From the NCBI GenBank assembly GCA_964387485.1, contig CAYLWV010000005.1, positions 1-40,807 of the forward strand: a stretch of 40,807 nucleotides of DNA, given 5' to 3'. This document shows positions 7,855-16,242 of the stretch, piece by piece (positions within the stretch are counted from its first letter, which is position 1; each line of letters opens with the position of its first letter). The notes beneath the pieces are model-generated. The model was given only the letters and a program-made list of their open reading frames with translations, did no database searches and was not told the origin of the DNA. Source of the stretch: Fluviibacter sp964387485. Lineage in GTDB: Bacteria; Pseudomonadota; Gammaproteobacteria; Burkholderiales; Rhodocyclaceae. Position numbers and translations under genes: made by a program.

Positions 7855-8913
7855 GTGACCGCTGTGATCAATGAACTCATTCTTCGCCAACCTGATGATT
7901 GGCATATTCACCTGCGTGACGATGCCGCGTTGGCGGTGACCGTGCCGCATGTGGCACATCAGTTTGCTCGGGCGATCATCATGCCGAATCTGCGGCCGCC
8001 TGTCACCACGGTAGAGGCGGCGCGGGCGTATCGTGAGCGCATCCTCGCGGCGCGTCCGGCTGGGTCGACTTTTGACCCATTGATGACTTTGTATCTGACG
8101 GACACGACAACGCCGGAAGAAATTGCCAAAGCCAAAGCATCGGGGTTTGTGAAGGCCGTGAAACTGTATCCGGCTGGCGCAACCACCAATTCTGATGCGG
8201 GCGTAACGGCCATCGAAAAGACCACTCCGGCATTGGCTGAAATGGCCGCACAGGGTATCCCGCTACTGGTGCACGGTGAAGTGACCGACCCGGCGATCGA
8301 TCTCTTTGACCGTGAAGCCGCATTTATCGAGCAGGTGCTGAAGCCGCTCCTCGGAAAATTTCCTGATCTGCGCGTGGTGTTTGAGCACATCACCACCGCG
8401 GACGCTGCCGCCTTTGTGCGCAGCGCGGGGAGCAATGTGGGGGCGACGATTACAGCGCATCACCTGCTGTATAACCGCAATGCCATCTTCCAGGGCGGTG
8501 TGCGGCCTCATTACTACTGCCTGCCAGTGCTCAAACGCGAGACGCATCGTGAAGCGCTGGTCGAAGCCGCAACGTCGGGTTTACCGCAATTTTTCCTGGG
8601 TACCGATTCGGCGCCGCATGCCAAGCTGACGAAGGAAGCGGCCTGTGGTTGTGCCGGTTGCTACACCGCGGGTGAGGCCATGGAGATGTATGCTACGGCC
8701 TTTGATGCCGTGGGTGCGCTCGATACGCTGGAAGGCTTTGCCAGTCTGCATGGTCCGGCTTTCTACGGCTTGCCGGCGAATGAACGCAAGGTCGTGCTAC
8801 GTCGTGCGCCTTTGACGGTGTCGACGGATTATCCGTATATCAATGGCGATACCCTGGTGCCTTTAGAGGCTGGTAATACATTGCCTTGGACCTTCGGCGG
8901 CTTCATCGACTGA
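7855..8913 (+). CDS. pyrC: PyrC, dihydroorotase (class II)
   Basis: PyrC cyclises carbamoyl aspartate to dihydroorotate in pyrimidine synthesis. The 352-residue length matches the E. coli-type enzyme. Visible metal-site residues are H17 and H19 (DDWHIHLRD), the carboxylated lysine K103 (VKLYPAGATTNS), the histidines in LVHGEVTD and VFEHITTADA, and the catalytic aspartate in LGTDSAPHAKL. The start is GTG at 7855 with AAAGG 7-8 nt upstream; no ATG is in frame nearby. TAAAAT at 7802-7807 could be a -10. A small hairpin (GCGC arms around TGCAT, about 7830-7842) sits just before the ribosome site; pyrC leaders are pyrimidine-controlled in enteric bacteria, but I cannot show that here. Confidence 0.95.
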   Translation: MTAVINELILRQPDDWHIHLRDDAALAVTVPHVAHQFARAIIMPNLRPPVTTVEAARAYRERILAARPAGSTFDPLMTLYLTDTTTPEEIAKAKASGFVKAVKLYPAGATTNSDAGVTAIEKTTPALAEMAAQGIPLLVHGEVTDPAIDLFDREAAFIEQVLKPLLGKFPDLRVVFEHITTADAAAFVRSAGSNVGATITAHHLLYNRNAIFQGGVRPHYYCLPVLKRETHREALVEAATSGLPQFFLGTDSAPHAKLTKEAACGCAGCYTAGEAMEMYATAFDAVGALDTLEGFASLHGPAFYGLPANERKVVLRRAPLTVSTDYPYINGDTLVPLEAGNTLPWTFGGFID

Positions 8914-8931
8914 GTCCATTGAGTTCCCACG

Positions 8932-8937
8932 TATAAT
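8932..8937 (+). promoter_or_regulatory. -10 box of rnpB
   Basis: A perfect TATAAT lies 6-7 nt before the predicted 5' end of the RNase P RNA and just after the pyrC stop. No convincing -35 is found at 16-18 nt; TTGAGT at 8919-8924 is too close to be one. Confidence 0.7.
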
Positions 8938-8940
8938 GTG

Positions 8941-9389
8941 CGTGGGAAGTCGCCCTGGCAGCCGCTGCGTACTGCAAGGTACGGGGAGGAAAGTCCGGGC
9001 TCCGCAGAGCAGGATGCCGGCTAACGGCCGGGCACCGTGAGGTGACGGAAAGTCCCACTGGAAGCAGTGGGCAGTGATGATGCGTGTCTGATTCAGGTTC
9101 GTCCCATCGCATTATCACTGGCAACAGAAAGCAAACCGCCGATGGCGTCAGACGCCAGGTAAGGGTGAAAGGGTGAGGTAAGAGCTCACCGCGTCCGGGG
9201 ACAACGCCGGGCGGCACGGTAAACCCCATCCGGAGCAAGACCAAATAGGGAAGCATGGCGTGGCTCGCGTCGCTTCCGGGTAGGTTGCTTGAGCGCATCG
9301 GCAACGGTGCGCCTAGAGGAATGGCTGCTACGCGGCCGGGTTCGCCCGGCGGTGCACAGAACCCGGCTTATCGGGCGACTTCTCCACGG
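8941..9389 (+). ncRNA. rnpB: RNase P RNA (M1 RNA, bacterial type A)
   Basis: The catalytic RNA of RNase P, which matures tRNA 5' ends. The ends pair as helix P1: CGTGGGAAGTCGCCC at the 5' end with GGGCGACTTCTCCACG ending at 9388. Conserved region I, GAGGAAAGTCC, is at 8986-8996. Conserved region V, ACAGAACCCGGCTTA, is at 9356-9370; the two form P4. The P15 loop GGTAAACCC (9219-9227) is the site that pairs with the tRNA CCA end. The gene lies between pyrC and mraZ and is followed by a strong terminator. Ends are estimated from P1 pairing, within a few bases. Confidence 0.97.
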
Positions 9390-9412
9390 AACATGATTGA
9401 AGGTATTGACGC

Positions 9413-9448
9413 ATCGCCATCCGGATGACCGGGTGGCGATTTTTTTTG
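9413..9448 (+). terminator. Rho-independent terminator of rnpB
   Basis: A GC-rich hairpin with arms ATCGCCATCCGG and CCGGGTGGCGAT (one G-T pair, loop ATGA) runs directly into a row of T residues (9440-9447). It lies about 24 nt after the RNase P RNA and separates it from the mraZ promoter region. Confidence 0.92.
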
Positions 9449-9465
9449 CGCCGACCAAAATTTTT

Positions 9466-9474
9466 TGTGGATAA
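9466..9474 (-). promoter_or_regulatory. Consensus DnaA box
   Basis: TGTGGATAA, the reverse complement of the perfect DnaA box TTATCCACA, lies in the AT-rich interval between the rnpB terminator and the mraZ promoter. It is the only perfect match I noticed in the window. Function as a DnaA site is inference; one 9-mer can occur by chance. Confidence 0.4.
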
Positions 9475-9610
9475 CTTTGTGGGTTTTGTTAATTCTGCAC
9501 TTTAAGTACCGATTTTGTCCCTTTGATTTATATGGATTTTTTGCGCCGGATTTTTCTGGGAAAAGTGCGCTAACCCCTTGTTGTCATTGGAAAAAATGTG
9601 AAAAAACCCC

Positions 9611-9661
9611 TTGACCGAGGGTTCTTTGTTCTCTAAAGTGGAAAAAAGTGGGGAAAAGTGG
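9611..9661 (+). promoter_or_regulatory. mraZ (dcw) promoter with three MraZ-binding repeats
   Basis: TTGACC (9611-9616), a 17-nt spacer and TAAAGT (9634-9639) form a promoter that would start near 9646, giving a leader of about 84 nt before mraZ. Three direct repeats of AAAGTGG begin at 9635, 9645 and 9655, exactly 10 bp apart, so they lie on one face of the helix; the first overlaps the -10. MraZ is known to bind tandem repeats of this kind (GTGG/TGGG-centred) before its own gene and repress it. The layout predicts autorepression of the whole dcw cluster. Confidence 0.8.
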
Positions 9662-9729
9662 GAGATCGGTGATTTCCTGTCCATCCCCGTTCCCTGTCTT
9701 CACCGGTTTTACGACACAGAAAACGCTCC

Positions 9730-10203
9730 ATGTCCTTTCAAGGTGCTATCGCTCTGACGCTTGATGCCAAAGGTCGGCTTGCCATTCCGGCGCGCCACCG
9801 GGAGCCGTTATCGGCGGCGTTGGCCGGGCGTGAGGCGGATGCGGAAGGCGGCCTGATTCTGACGGCGCATCCGCATAAGTGCCTGCTGTTGTATCCGGAG
9901 CCGGCCTGGGCGCCGATCCGCGACCGCATTCTGAAGGCCCCGAGTTTTGATACCCGTTCGGCGGCGCTGAAGCGTGTGCTGATTGGTAATGCCCGTGAAG
10001 AGGGATTGGATTCGGCGGGTCGTCTGCTGGTGGCGCCGGAGCTGCGTGAATTCGCCGGCCTGGAGCGCAAGGTGTGGATGGTGGGCCTGGGGTCGCATTT
10101 CGAACTATGGAGCGATGCCGGTTGGCAGGCCCAGAATGCGGCCGCCGTTGAGGTGCTACAGTCGGCGGAACCGCCGGCGGGTTTTGAGGACTTCGCACTG
10201 TGA
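9730..10203 (+). CDS. mraZ: MraZ, transcriptional regulator of the dcw cluster
   Basis: MraZ is a ring-forming DNA-binding protein with two SpoVT/AbrB-like domains; in E. coli it represses its own promoter and antagonises RsmH effects. The 157-residue product shows both half motifs: LDAKGRLAIPARHR (D12...R16) and LDSAGRLLVAPELREF (D94...R98). It is the first gene of the division and cell wall cluster, with its own operator repeats 70-95 nt upstream. The ribosome site before the ATG is weak. Its stop overlaps the rsmH start (GTGA), so the two are coupled. Confidence 0.95.
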   Translation: MSFQGAIALTLDAKGRLAIPARHREPLSAALAGREADAEGGLILTAHPHKCLLLYPEPAWAPIRDRILKAPSFDTRSAALKRVLIGNAREEGLDSAGRLLVAPELREFAGLERKVWMVGLGSHFELWSDAGWQAQNAAAVEVLQSAEPPAGFEDFAL

Positions 10204-11210
10204 CAACCCGCGTCGAGGTGAGTAGCCCGGCACCTCGCGCCCCCAGTGTCTCCGCCACCGCAGAAGCCGCCAGCCCGATGTCCGAATTTCATCAGACCGT
10301 ATTGCTCGACGAAGCCGTTGAGGCGCTGGCTATTCGTCCGGACGGCTGTTACATCGACGCCACTTTCGGGCGAGGCGGTCATTCTCGCAAGATTCTGTCG
10401 CAGCTCGGCCCGAATGGCCGACTGTTGTCGCTGGATCGGGATCCGCAGGCGATTGCCGCCGGTGAGCTTCTGAACGATCCGCGTTTGACGTTGGTGCATA
10501 CCGCGTTTGACGGCATGGCTGCCGCCGCGGAACAGGTTGGTTTTGATGTGGCCCGGGTAGACGGGGTGCTGTTTGATCTGGGGCTCTCCTCTCCCCAGCT
10601 TGATACGGCATCCCGTGGGTTCTCGTTCCGTTTTGATGCGCCGCTGGATATGCGCATGGATACAACACGCGGCCAGACGGCTGCAGCCTGGCTGGCAGAA
10701 GTCGACGAAAAAACTTTGGCGGAGGTCATCAAAGATTATGGCGAAGAACGGTTTGCTGTCTCGATTGCAAAGAAGATTGTGGCTGCTCGGGCCGAGCGTC
10801 CTCTCTCCACAACAGGGGAGCTCGCAGCGCTTGTACGTTCGTGCGTGCGCACCAGTGAGCCCGGCAAGGATGCGGCGACGCGCACCTTCCAGGCTGTACG
10901 GATTTATATCAATCAGGAGCTCGGCCAGCTGGCGCTGACGCTGCCGCAGGCCATGGGGTTGCTCAAGCCGGGCGGCCGTCTGGTGGTGATTAGCTTTCAC
11001 TCGCTGGAAGATCGCGTCGTCAAGCGTTTCATGCAGGCGGGCGCCAAGCCGGTTGAGCCACCTAAAGGCGTACCGCTCACGGCGGCGCAACTGCCCAAGC
11101 CCGAATTGGCGATCATCGGCAAGCCGGTGAAAGCCGGCGCTGCCGAGTTGTCCGTGAACCCGCGGTCGCGTAGCGCCATCATGCGCGTTGCCGAAAAGCT
11201 GGCGGCCTGA
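10200..11210 (+). CDS. rsmH: RsmH (MraW), 16S rRNA N4-cytosine methyltransferase
   Basis: RsmH methylates N4 of C1402 in 16S rRNA, the same nucleotide that RsmI (6906-7796 here) modifies on the ribose. Motifs seen: FHQTVLLDEAVEAL, the SAM-binding DATFGRGGHSRKIL, FDLGLSSPQLD, and the C-terminal VISFHSLEDRVVKRF. The frame starts at GTG 10200, overlapping the mraZ stop, with GAGGA 9 nt upstream; this gives 336 residues including a 26-residue Ala/Pro/Ser-rich extension ahead of the usual family start. ATG 10278 (310 residues, MSEFHQTVLL) is the alternative but lacks a ribosome site. The start is the only uncertain point. Confidence 0.95.
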   Translation: MTTRVEVSSPAPRAPSVSATAEAASPMSEFHQTVLLDEAVEALAIRPDGCYIDATFGRGGHSRKILSQLGPNGRLLSLDRDPQAIAAGELLNDPRLTLVHTAFDGMAAAAEQVGFDVARVDGVLFDLGLSSPQLDTASRGFSFRFDAPLDMRMDTTRGQTAAAWLAEVDEKTLAEVIKDYGEERFAVSIAKKIVAARAERPLSTTGELAALVRSCVRTSEPGKDAATRTFQAVRIYINQELGQLALTLPQAMGLLKPGGRLVVISFHSLEDRVVKRFMQAGAKPVEPPKGVPLTAAQLPKPELAIIGKPVKAGAAELSVNPRSRSAIMRVAEKLAA

Positions 11211-11215
11211 CGATC

Positions 11216-11482
11216 ATGCGCCGCCTGAATCTTCTCCTCATCGTGGTTGTGCTGGTCTCGTCGATCGGTGTGATCACCAGTCAGCATCAGGCGCGTAAGC
11301 GTCTGCAGGCCTTGGAGCAGGAGCGGGAGCGCTCGCATAACCTGGAAGTGGAATTCGGTCAGCTGCAACTGGAAATGTCCTCGTGGGCGGCGCATACGCG
11401 TATTGAAAAAATCGCCCGCGAGAAACTCGGCATGCAGCCGCCGGATATGAAGAAGGTGCAGAAGCTCGGGGGGGTGCAATGA
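11216..11482 (+). CDS. ftsL: FtsL, division protein of the FtsQLB complex
   Basis: FtsL is a small bitopic membrane protein that, with FtsB and FtsQ, activates the septal synthase FtsWI. The 88-residue product has a short cytoplasmic head (MRRLN), one membrane segment (about 5-22, LLLIVVVLVSSIGVIT), a heptad-rich coiled coil (about 25-60) and a conserved tail with RIEKIAREKLGM. It lies 5 nt after rsmH and overlaps ftsI by 4 nt (ATGA), the normal place for ftsL in the dcw cluster. Confidence 0.95.
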   Translation: MRRLNLLLIVVVLVSSIGVITSQHQARKRLQALEQERERSHNLEVEFGQLQLEMSSWAAHTRIEKIAREKLGMQPPDMKKVQKLGGVQ

Positions 11483-13245
11483 GCCGCAAGGATCATCGCT
11501 TTACCGAGAGCCCGGTGCTGAAGGATCAGTTGGCCGGCTGGCGTATTCATCTGGTGTCGGCGCTGATATTCGGGGCCTTGCTGGCGCTGGTTGGCCGTGC
11601 CTTTTACTTGCAGGTCATCAATGAAGATTTTCTGCAGGAGCGCGGTGATGCGCGCTATCGTCGCGTGCTGGATATCCCGGCCTCGCGCGGTAAGATTCTG
11701 GATCGTCACGGCGACATGCTGGCGCAATCGACACCGATGCGTGCCGTGTGGGCGACAGCCGATGCCAAACTGGATAAGGATCAGCTGAAGGCGCTGGCCA
11801 ATCTGCTGGAAATGGATCCGCGTCAGATCGAGAAGAAACTGACGGGCGAGAAAAATTTCGTCTATCTGAAGCATCAGGTATCGCCGGATGCCGCGGCACG
11901 TATCGCGGCGCTGAAGCTGCCCGGTATCCAGATGGATCGCGAATACAGCCGGTTCTATCCGGCCGGTGACATGGTGGCTCATATGGTGGGCTTTACCGGC
12001 AAGGATGATAAAGGCCAGGAGGGTGTCGAGCTGGCGTTCGAGCCCCGTCTGGTCGGTGCTAACGGTGAGCGTACGGTGATTAAGGATCGTCGTGGCCAGA
12101 TCGTGGAAGAAATCGGTTCGGAGCGACCGCCGCAGGATGGTGAAGACATCCAGCTGGCGATTGATTCGAAAATCCAGTTCATCGCCTTTAATGCGCTGCG
12201 AAATGCCGCCGAAAAGTACAATGCCAAGGGCGGTAGCGTCATCGTGGCCGATGTGAGGTCCGGCGAGATTCTGGCGCTGGCCAATTGGCCGACGTATAAC
12301 CCGAATAATCGTTCACAACTTTCTGGTGGCCAGCTGCGTAACCGTGCGGTCACCGATAGCTTTGAGCCCGGCTCGACCATGAAGCCCTTCATTGCGGCCT
12401 TGGGGTTGGATCGCGGCAAATACAAGTTCGATACGATCATCAACTGTGCGCCGGGAAAAATGACCATCGGCACGGCGACGATCAGCGACGCACACCCCTA
12501 CGGTGCGTTGACTTTGGCTCAGGTGATCCAGAAATCGTCGAATATCGGGGCTACCAAGATTGCCCTCGGTTTTCCGCCCGAAGATATGTGGACCATGATG
12601 AGCAAGGTCGGTTTCGGCAAACCGCTGGGCCTGGGGTTCCCGGGTGAGGTGGGTGGTCGTCTGCGCCCCTGGCAGAGCTGGAAGCCGATTGAGCAGGCGA
12701 CGATGTCTTACGGCCACGGGGTCTCGGTGACGGTCGCCCAGTTGGCGCATGCATATACAGTGTTTGCCCGTGATGGGGATGTGGTGCCGCTGTCGCTGCT
12801 CAAGACGGCGGGCGCTGTTGCCGGTCAACCCGTGTTCTCGCCGGAAACGGCCCGTCAGTTGCGCCTGATGCTGGAGATGGTGGTCAGCCCGGAAGGCACA
12901 GCGCGTAAGGCTGCTGTGCCCGGCTATCGGGTTGGCGGTAAGACCGGTACGGCGCACAAGCTGGTGAATGGGCGCTATGCCAATAAATATTTGGCCTCCT
13001 TTGTTGGTATCGGCCCCATGTCCGATCCGCGTCTGGTGGTCGGCGTTGTCGTCGATGAGCCGGTGGGCGCCCACTATGGTGGCGAAGTCGCGGGTCCAGT
13101 GTTTTCGGAAGTCATGGGTGGGGCGCTGCGTACGCTGGGCGTGCCTCAGGATCAGGACACGACGCCTGCCATCGTGAAGGGGACTTCGCCGGTGGCCACG
13201 GCGACGCATGCCGCGGGCCCGGATAAGAAGAAGGGGGTGCACTGA
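11479..13245 (+). CDS. ftsI: FtsI (PBP3), septal peptidoglycan transpeptidase
   Basis: FtsI crosslinks new peptidoglycan at the division septum together with FtsW. The 588-residue class B penicillin-binding protein has an N-terminal membrane anchor (about 25-43), the dimerisation/pedestal region with IPASRGKILDRHGDMLAQS, and a transpeptidase domain. Active-site motifs are S299-T-M-K302 (FEPGSTMKPF), S353-S-N355 and K488-T-G-T491. The acylated serine is thus S299. It overlaps ftsL by 4 nt and shares the last stop base with the murE ATG (TGATG). No mutation of an active-site residue is seen. Confidence 0.97.
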   Translation: MSRKDHRFTESPVLKDQLAGWRIHLVSALIFGALLALVGRAFYLQVINEDFLQERGDARYRRVLDIPASRGKILDRHGDMLAQSTPMRAVWATADAKLDKDQLKALANLLEMDPRQIEKKLTGEKNFVYLKHQVSPDAAARIAALKLPGIQMDREYSRFYPAGDMVAHMVGFTGKDDKGQEGVELAFEPRLVGANGERTVIKDRRGQIVEEIGSERPPQDGEDIQLAIDSKIQFIAFNALRNAAEKYNAKGGSVIVADVRSGEILALANWPTYNPNNRSQLSGGQLRNRAVTDSFEPGSTMKPFIAALGLDRGKYKFDTIINCAPGKMTIGTATISDAHPYGALTLAQVIQKSSNIGATKIALGFPPEDMWTMMSKVGFGKPLGLGFPGEVGGRLRPWQSWKPIEQATMSYGHGVSVTVAQLAHAYTVFARDGDVVPLSLLKTAGAVAGQPVFSPETARQLRLMLEMVVSPEGTARKAAVPGYRVGGKTGTAHKLVNGRYANKYLASFVGIGPMSDPRLVVGVVVDEPVGAHYGGEVAGPVFSEVMGGALRTLGVPQDQDTTPAIVKGTSPVATATHAAGPDKKKGVH

Positions 13246-14753
13246 TGTTGCCGCTCTCGACTCGTGAAGAGGTATTGAGCTGGGTGCTGGCGCAAGGTCT
13301 GCGCCCCACGGGGGTTTGTGCCGATAGCCGTCGTGTGCGTGCTGGTGATCTGTATGTGGCGGAAGTGCCCGAATCCGGTGCACGTGCGGTCTATGCGCGT
13401 GATGCCCTAGCCAATGGCGCCTGTGCAGTGCTGTGGGCCGATGATCTGCCGTTGTGTGCCGCCGAGTTTGGTAGCGCTCCGGTGGTTGCCGTACGTGAGC
13501 TGCATGCATTGGTGGGCCCGATTGCCCAGCAGGTTTACGGCAACCCCAGCGAAAAAATGCGCGTGCTGGCCGTGACCGGCACCAATGGTAAAACGACCAT
13601 TACCCAATGGTTGGCTCAAACCATGCCGGGCCGCTGTGCGGTGATCGGCACCCTCGGTGCCGGTTATCCGGAAGCCATGGTGGCGACGGGTTTCACGACG
13701 CCGGATGCTGCGCAATATGCGCATCTGCTGGCCGATTTTGTCGAAGACGGTGCCACGGCGTGTGCGGTTGAGGCCAGCTCGATCGGGATCGAGGAGGCGC
13801 GCATGGCTGGCAGTCATGTGGACTGCGCCGTATTCACGAATCTGACACGGGATCATCTCGATTATCACAAGACCATGGAAGCCTATGCAGCGGCCAAAGC
13901 TCGCCTGTTCCGCTGGCCAGGTCTACGTGCCGCCGTCATTAACGGTGATGATGCCTTTGGCGCTGAGCTCCTCGCTCAAACAACGGCATCGCTGGTTTTG
14001 GCCTATGGATTGCGCGCGCGACCGGCGGATCTTCCGGCATCGGTGCGCTGGATAGGGGCTGAAGCAGTGGCGCCGACGGCGCAGGGCTTGAGTGCCACGT
14101 TGCTGCTCGACGATGAACGTCATCCGTTGGTGACCCGCATCATCGGCCGCCACAATCTGTCAAATTTGCTGGCGGTCGCGGCAGTGTTGATCGCTCAGGG
14201 CTTGAGTCCGGCAGAAATTGTCGTGCACCTCGCTCGTCTGCAGCCCCCGGCCGGGCGTATGGCCTGCCAGGGTGGTGAGCAGATGCCGCTCGTGGTTGTT
14301 GATTATGCGCACACACCGGATGCCCTGCGCCATATTCTGGCCGCATTGCGTGATGTTGCCGCGGCGCGTGGTGGTCGATTGGTCTGTGTATTTGGTTGTG
14401 GCGGTGATCGTGATCCGGGTAAGCGTCCGGAAATGGGGCGTGCCGCCGCTCAAGGGGCCGATCATGTCGTGGTAACTTCAGATAATCCGCGCTGGGAAGT
14501 GCCCGCCGAGATTATTCGCACCATTGTTGCCGGTGTGCCGGACGCCCAGGTGATCGAAGATCGGGCAGCAGCGATTGCCAGCGTGATTGCCGATGCGGCA
14601 GAAGCCGATGTGGTCCTGCTTGCCGGCAAAGGTCATGAGCTGGATCAGGAGATTCGGGGTCAGCGCTATCCTTTTGACGATGCGGCACATGCGCGCAAGG
14701 CACTGGCGCTGTGGGCAACGCGCGCACAGTCGGTAGCCCGGGAGGTGGCCTGA
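13245..14753 (+). CDS. murE: MurE, UDP-MurNAc-L-Ala-D-Glu:meso-diaminopimelate ligase
   Basis: MurE adds the third residue to the peptidoglycan stem peptide. The 502-residue Mur ligase has the ATP loop TGTNGKTT (K116), the HNLSNLLAVAAVL segment of the central/C-terminal junction, and D413-N-P-R416, the signature that selects meso-diaminopimelate rather than lysine. This implies a DAP-type wall, as expected for a Gram-negative. DYAHTPDAL and VFGCGGDRDPGKRPEMG are other family blocks. Its ATG shares a base with the ftsI stop and murF follows after 1 nt. Confidence 0.97.
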   Translation: MLPLSTREEVLSWVLAQGLRPTGVCADSRRVRAGDLYVAEVPESGARAVYARDALANGACAVLWADDLPLCAAEFGSAPVVAVRELHALVGPIAQQVYGNPSEKMRVLAVTGTNGKTTITQWLAQTMPGRCAVIGTLGAGYPEAMVATGFTTPDAAQYAHLLADFVEDGATACAVEASSIGIEEARMAGSHVDCAVFTNLTRDHLDYHKTMEAYAAAKARLFRWPGLRAAVINGDDAFGAELLAQTTASLVLAYGLRARPADLPASVRWIGAEAVAPTAQGLSATLLLDDERHPLVTRIIGRHNLSNLLAVAAVLIAQGLSPAEIVVHLARLQPPAGRMACQGGEQMPLVVVDYAHTPDALRHILAALRDVAAARGGRLVCVFGCGGDRDPGKRPEMGRAAAQGADHVVVTSDNPRWEVPAEIIRTIVAGVPDAQVIEDRAAAIASVIADAAEADVVLLAGKGHELDQEIRGQRYPFDDAAHARKALALWATRAQSVAREVA

Positions 14754-14754
14754 T

Positions 14755-16233
14755 ATGAGCGCCATGAACAAACCAATGCGTTCCGTTCGTCTGGCTGAAG
14801 CAGTGCCGCTTTCGCTGGTGACCGACTGGTTGTCGGCGCATCTGCCGCAGGGTTGTGGCAGTGAGATGGTGCAGGGCGTTTCGACCGATACGCGTACCTT
14901 GCAGCCGGGTGATCTGTTTATCGCACTGCGTGGTGCCCAATTTGATGCGCACGAGTTTCTGGAAGATGTGCGCGAAGCAGGCGCGGTTGCCGCGGTCGTT
15001 GAAGCCGGGCATCCGGTACTGAGTTCACCGGCGCTGGATGGTTGGCCGCTGATCGTTTGTGATGACACGCGTCATGCGCTGGGCGTGCTGGGTCAGGCCT
15101 GGCGCGAACGCTATCAGCTGACCGTGGTGGCCATTACGGGTTCGAATGGCAAGACCACGACCAAGGAACTGATCAGTCACCTGTTCCGCGCGACAGCGGG
15201 TGAAGAGGCAGTGCTTAGCACGCTGGGTAACTTCAATAATGAGATCGGTCTACCACTGACGCTGTTGCGTCTGGGGCCGCAGCATTGTTATGCCGTCATT
15301 GAACTGGGCATGAGCCATCCGGGTGAGATTGCCGCGCTGGCTCAGTTGGCGGAACCGTCGATTACCGTAGTGACCAATGCGCAGCGTGCGCACCTGGCCG
15401 GTATGGGGTCTCTCGCTACGGTTGCCGAAGAGAAGGGTAGTCTGTTCGATGCGCTACCGGAAGGCGGTACGGCGATTGTCAATCTGGATGATCCGCATGC
15501 GCCGTCCTGGTTGAAGCGGATCCGTGCCGGTCGTCGCGTTTTTGGAACAACGGTGGGGGTGCAAGCCATCGCCGATGCCGCTGTTGCAGCGGCGCCTGCT
15601 TTTGCCATCACGTCCATCGAAGCGGCAGCGGGATCGACGGCGCAGACCCTGATCGTGCAGACGCCGGCAGGCGAGATGACGGTGAGTCTGCCGCTGGCAG
15701 GTATTCACAACGCGAGTAACGCAGTACAAGCCATGGCGGCCGGTTATGCCGCGGGTCTGGATGTGGTGCAGATGGCGGATGCACTGAGCACATTTGGTGG
15801 CGTGGCGGGTCGTCTGCAACAGAAGCATGGTGTGGCCGGCGCGGTGGTGATTGATGACACCTATAACGCCAACCCCGACTCCATGCGTGCGGCTATCAAT
15901 GTACTGACGACCAATGCCTCGGATATCGACACTGTTCTGGTGATCGGTGACATGGGGGAAGTCGGTCCTGAAGCGGCGGCGCTGCATGCCGAAATCGGTC
16001 GTTATGCGGCAGAGCAGGGCGTGGGTGCCCTGTATGCCGTCGGCCCGCTCTCGGTCTCGGCGGTTGCCGCTTACGGCAATGTCTTTCCGCAGACGGCAAA
16101 ACACTTCAAGACACAGGAAGAGCTCGTCGCTGCGCTGCGGCCGACGCTGAGCAAGCGCTCGCGGGTTCTGGTTAAAGGTTCGCGTTCGGCACGGATGGAA
16201 AACGTGGTGAATGCACTGATTGAAAATGCGTAG
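14755..16233 (+). CDS. murF: MurF, UDP-MurNAc-tripeptide:D-Ala-D-Ala ligase
   Basis: MurF attaches the D-Ala-D-Ala dipeptide made by Ddl (23429-24388) to the stem peptide. The 492-residue Mur ligase shows GVSTDTRTLQPGDLFIALRG near the N-terminus, the ATP loop TGSNGKTTTKELI, the block LGNFNNEIGLPLTLL, the acidic/His block ELGMSHPGEIA, and DDTYNANPDSMRAAI in the C-terminal domain. It starts 1 nt after the murE stop. About 20 extra residues precede the first family motif. Confidence 0.97.
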   Translation: MSAMNKPMRSVRLAEAVPLSLVTDWLSAHLPQGCGSEMVQGVSTDTRTLQPGDLFIALRGAQFDAHEFLEDVREAGAVAAVVEAGHPVLSSPALDGWPLIVCDDTRHALGVLGQAWRERYQLTVVAITGSNGKTTTKELISHLFRATAGEEAVLSTLGNFNNEIGLPLTLLRLGPQHCYAVIELGMSHPGEIAALAQLAEPSITVVTNAQRAHLAGMGSLATVAEEKGSLFDALPEGGTAIVNLDDPHAPSWLKRIRAGRRVFGTTVGVQAIADAAVAAAPAFAITSIEAAAGSTAQTLIVQTPAGEMTVSLPLAGIHNASNAVQAMAAGYAAGLDVVQMADALSTFGGVAGRLQQKHGVAGAVVIDDTYNANPDSMRAAINVLTTNASDIDTVLVIGDMGEVGPEAAALHAEIGRYAAEQGVGALYAVGPLSVSAVAAYGNVFPQTAKHFKTQEELVAALRPTLSKRSRVLVKGSRSARMENVVNALIENA

Positions 16234-16242
16234 GAAATAACG

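Noticed and set aside
8903..9458. Two minus-strand frames across the RNase P RNA gene
   Set aside because: The DNA is fully explained by rnpB and its terminator; the frames have no protein motif.
9738..11090. 450-codon open frame on the minus strand
   Set aside because: It lies antisense to mraZ and rsmH, shows no family motif, and arises from GC-rich codon use in the sense genes.
12313..13509. 398-codon minus-strand frame
   Set aside because: Antisense to ftsI and murE, extremely rich in His and Arg; a frame shadow.
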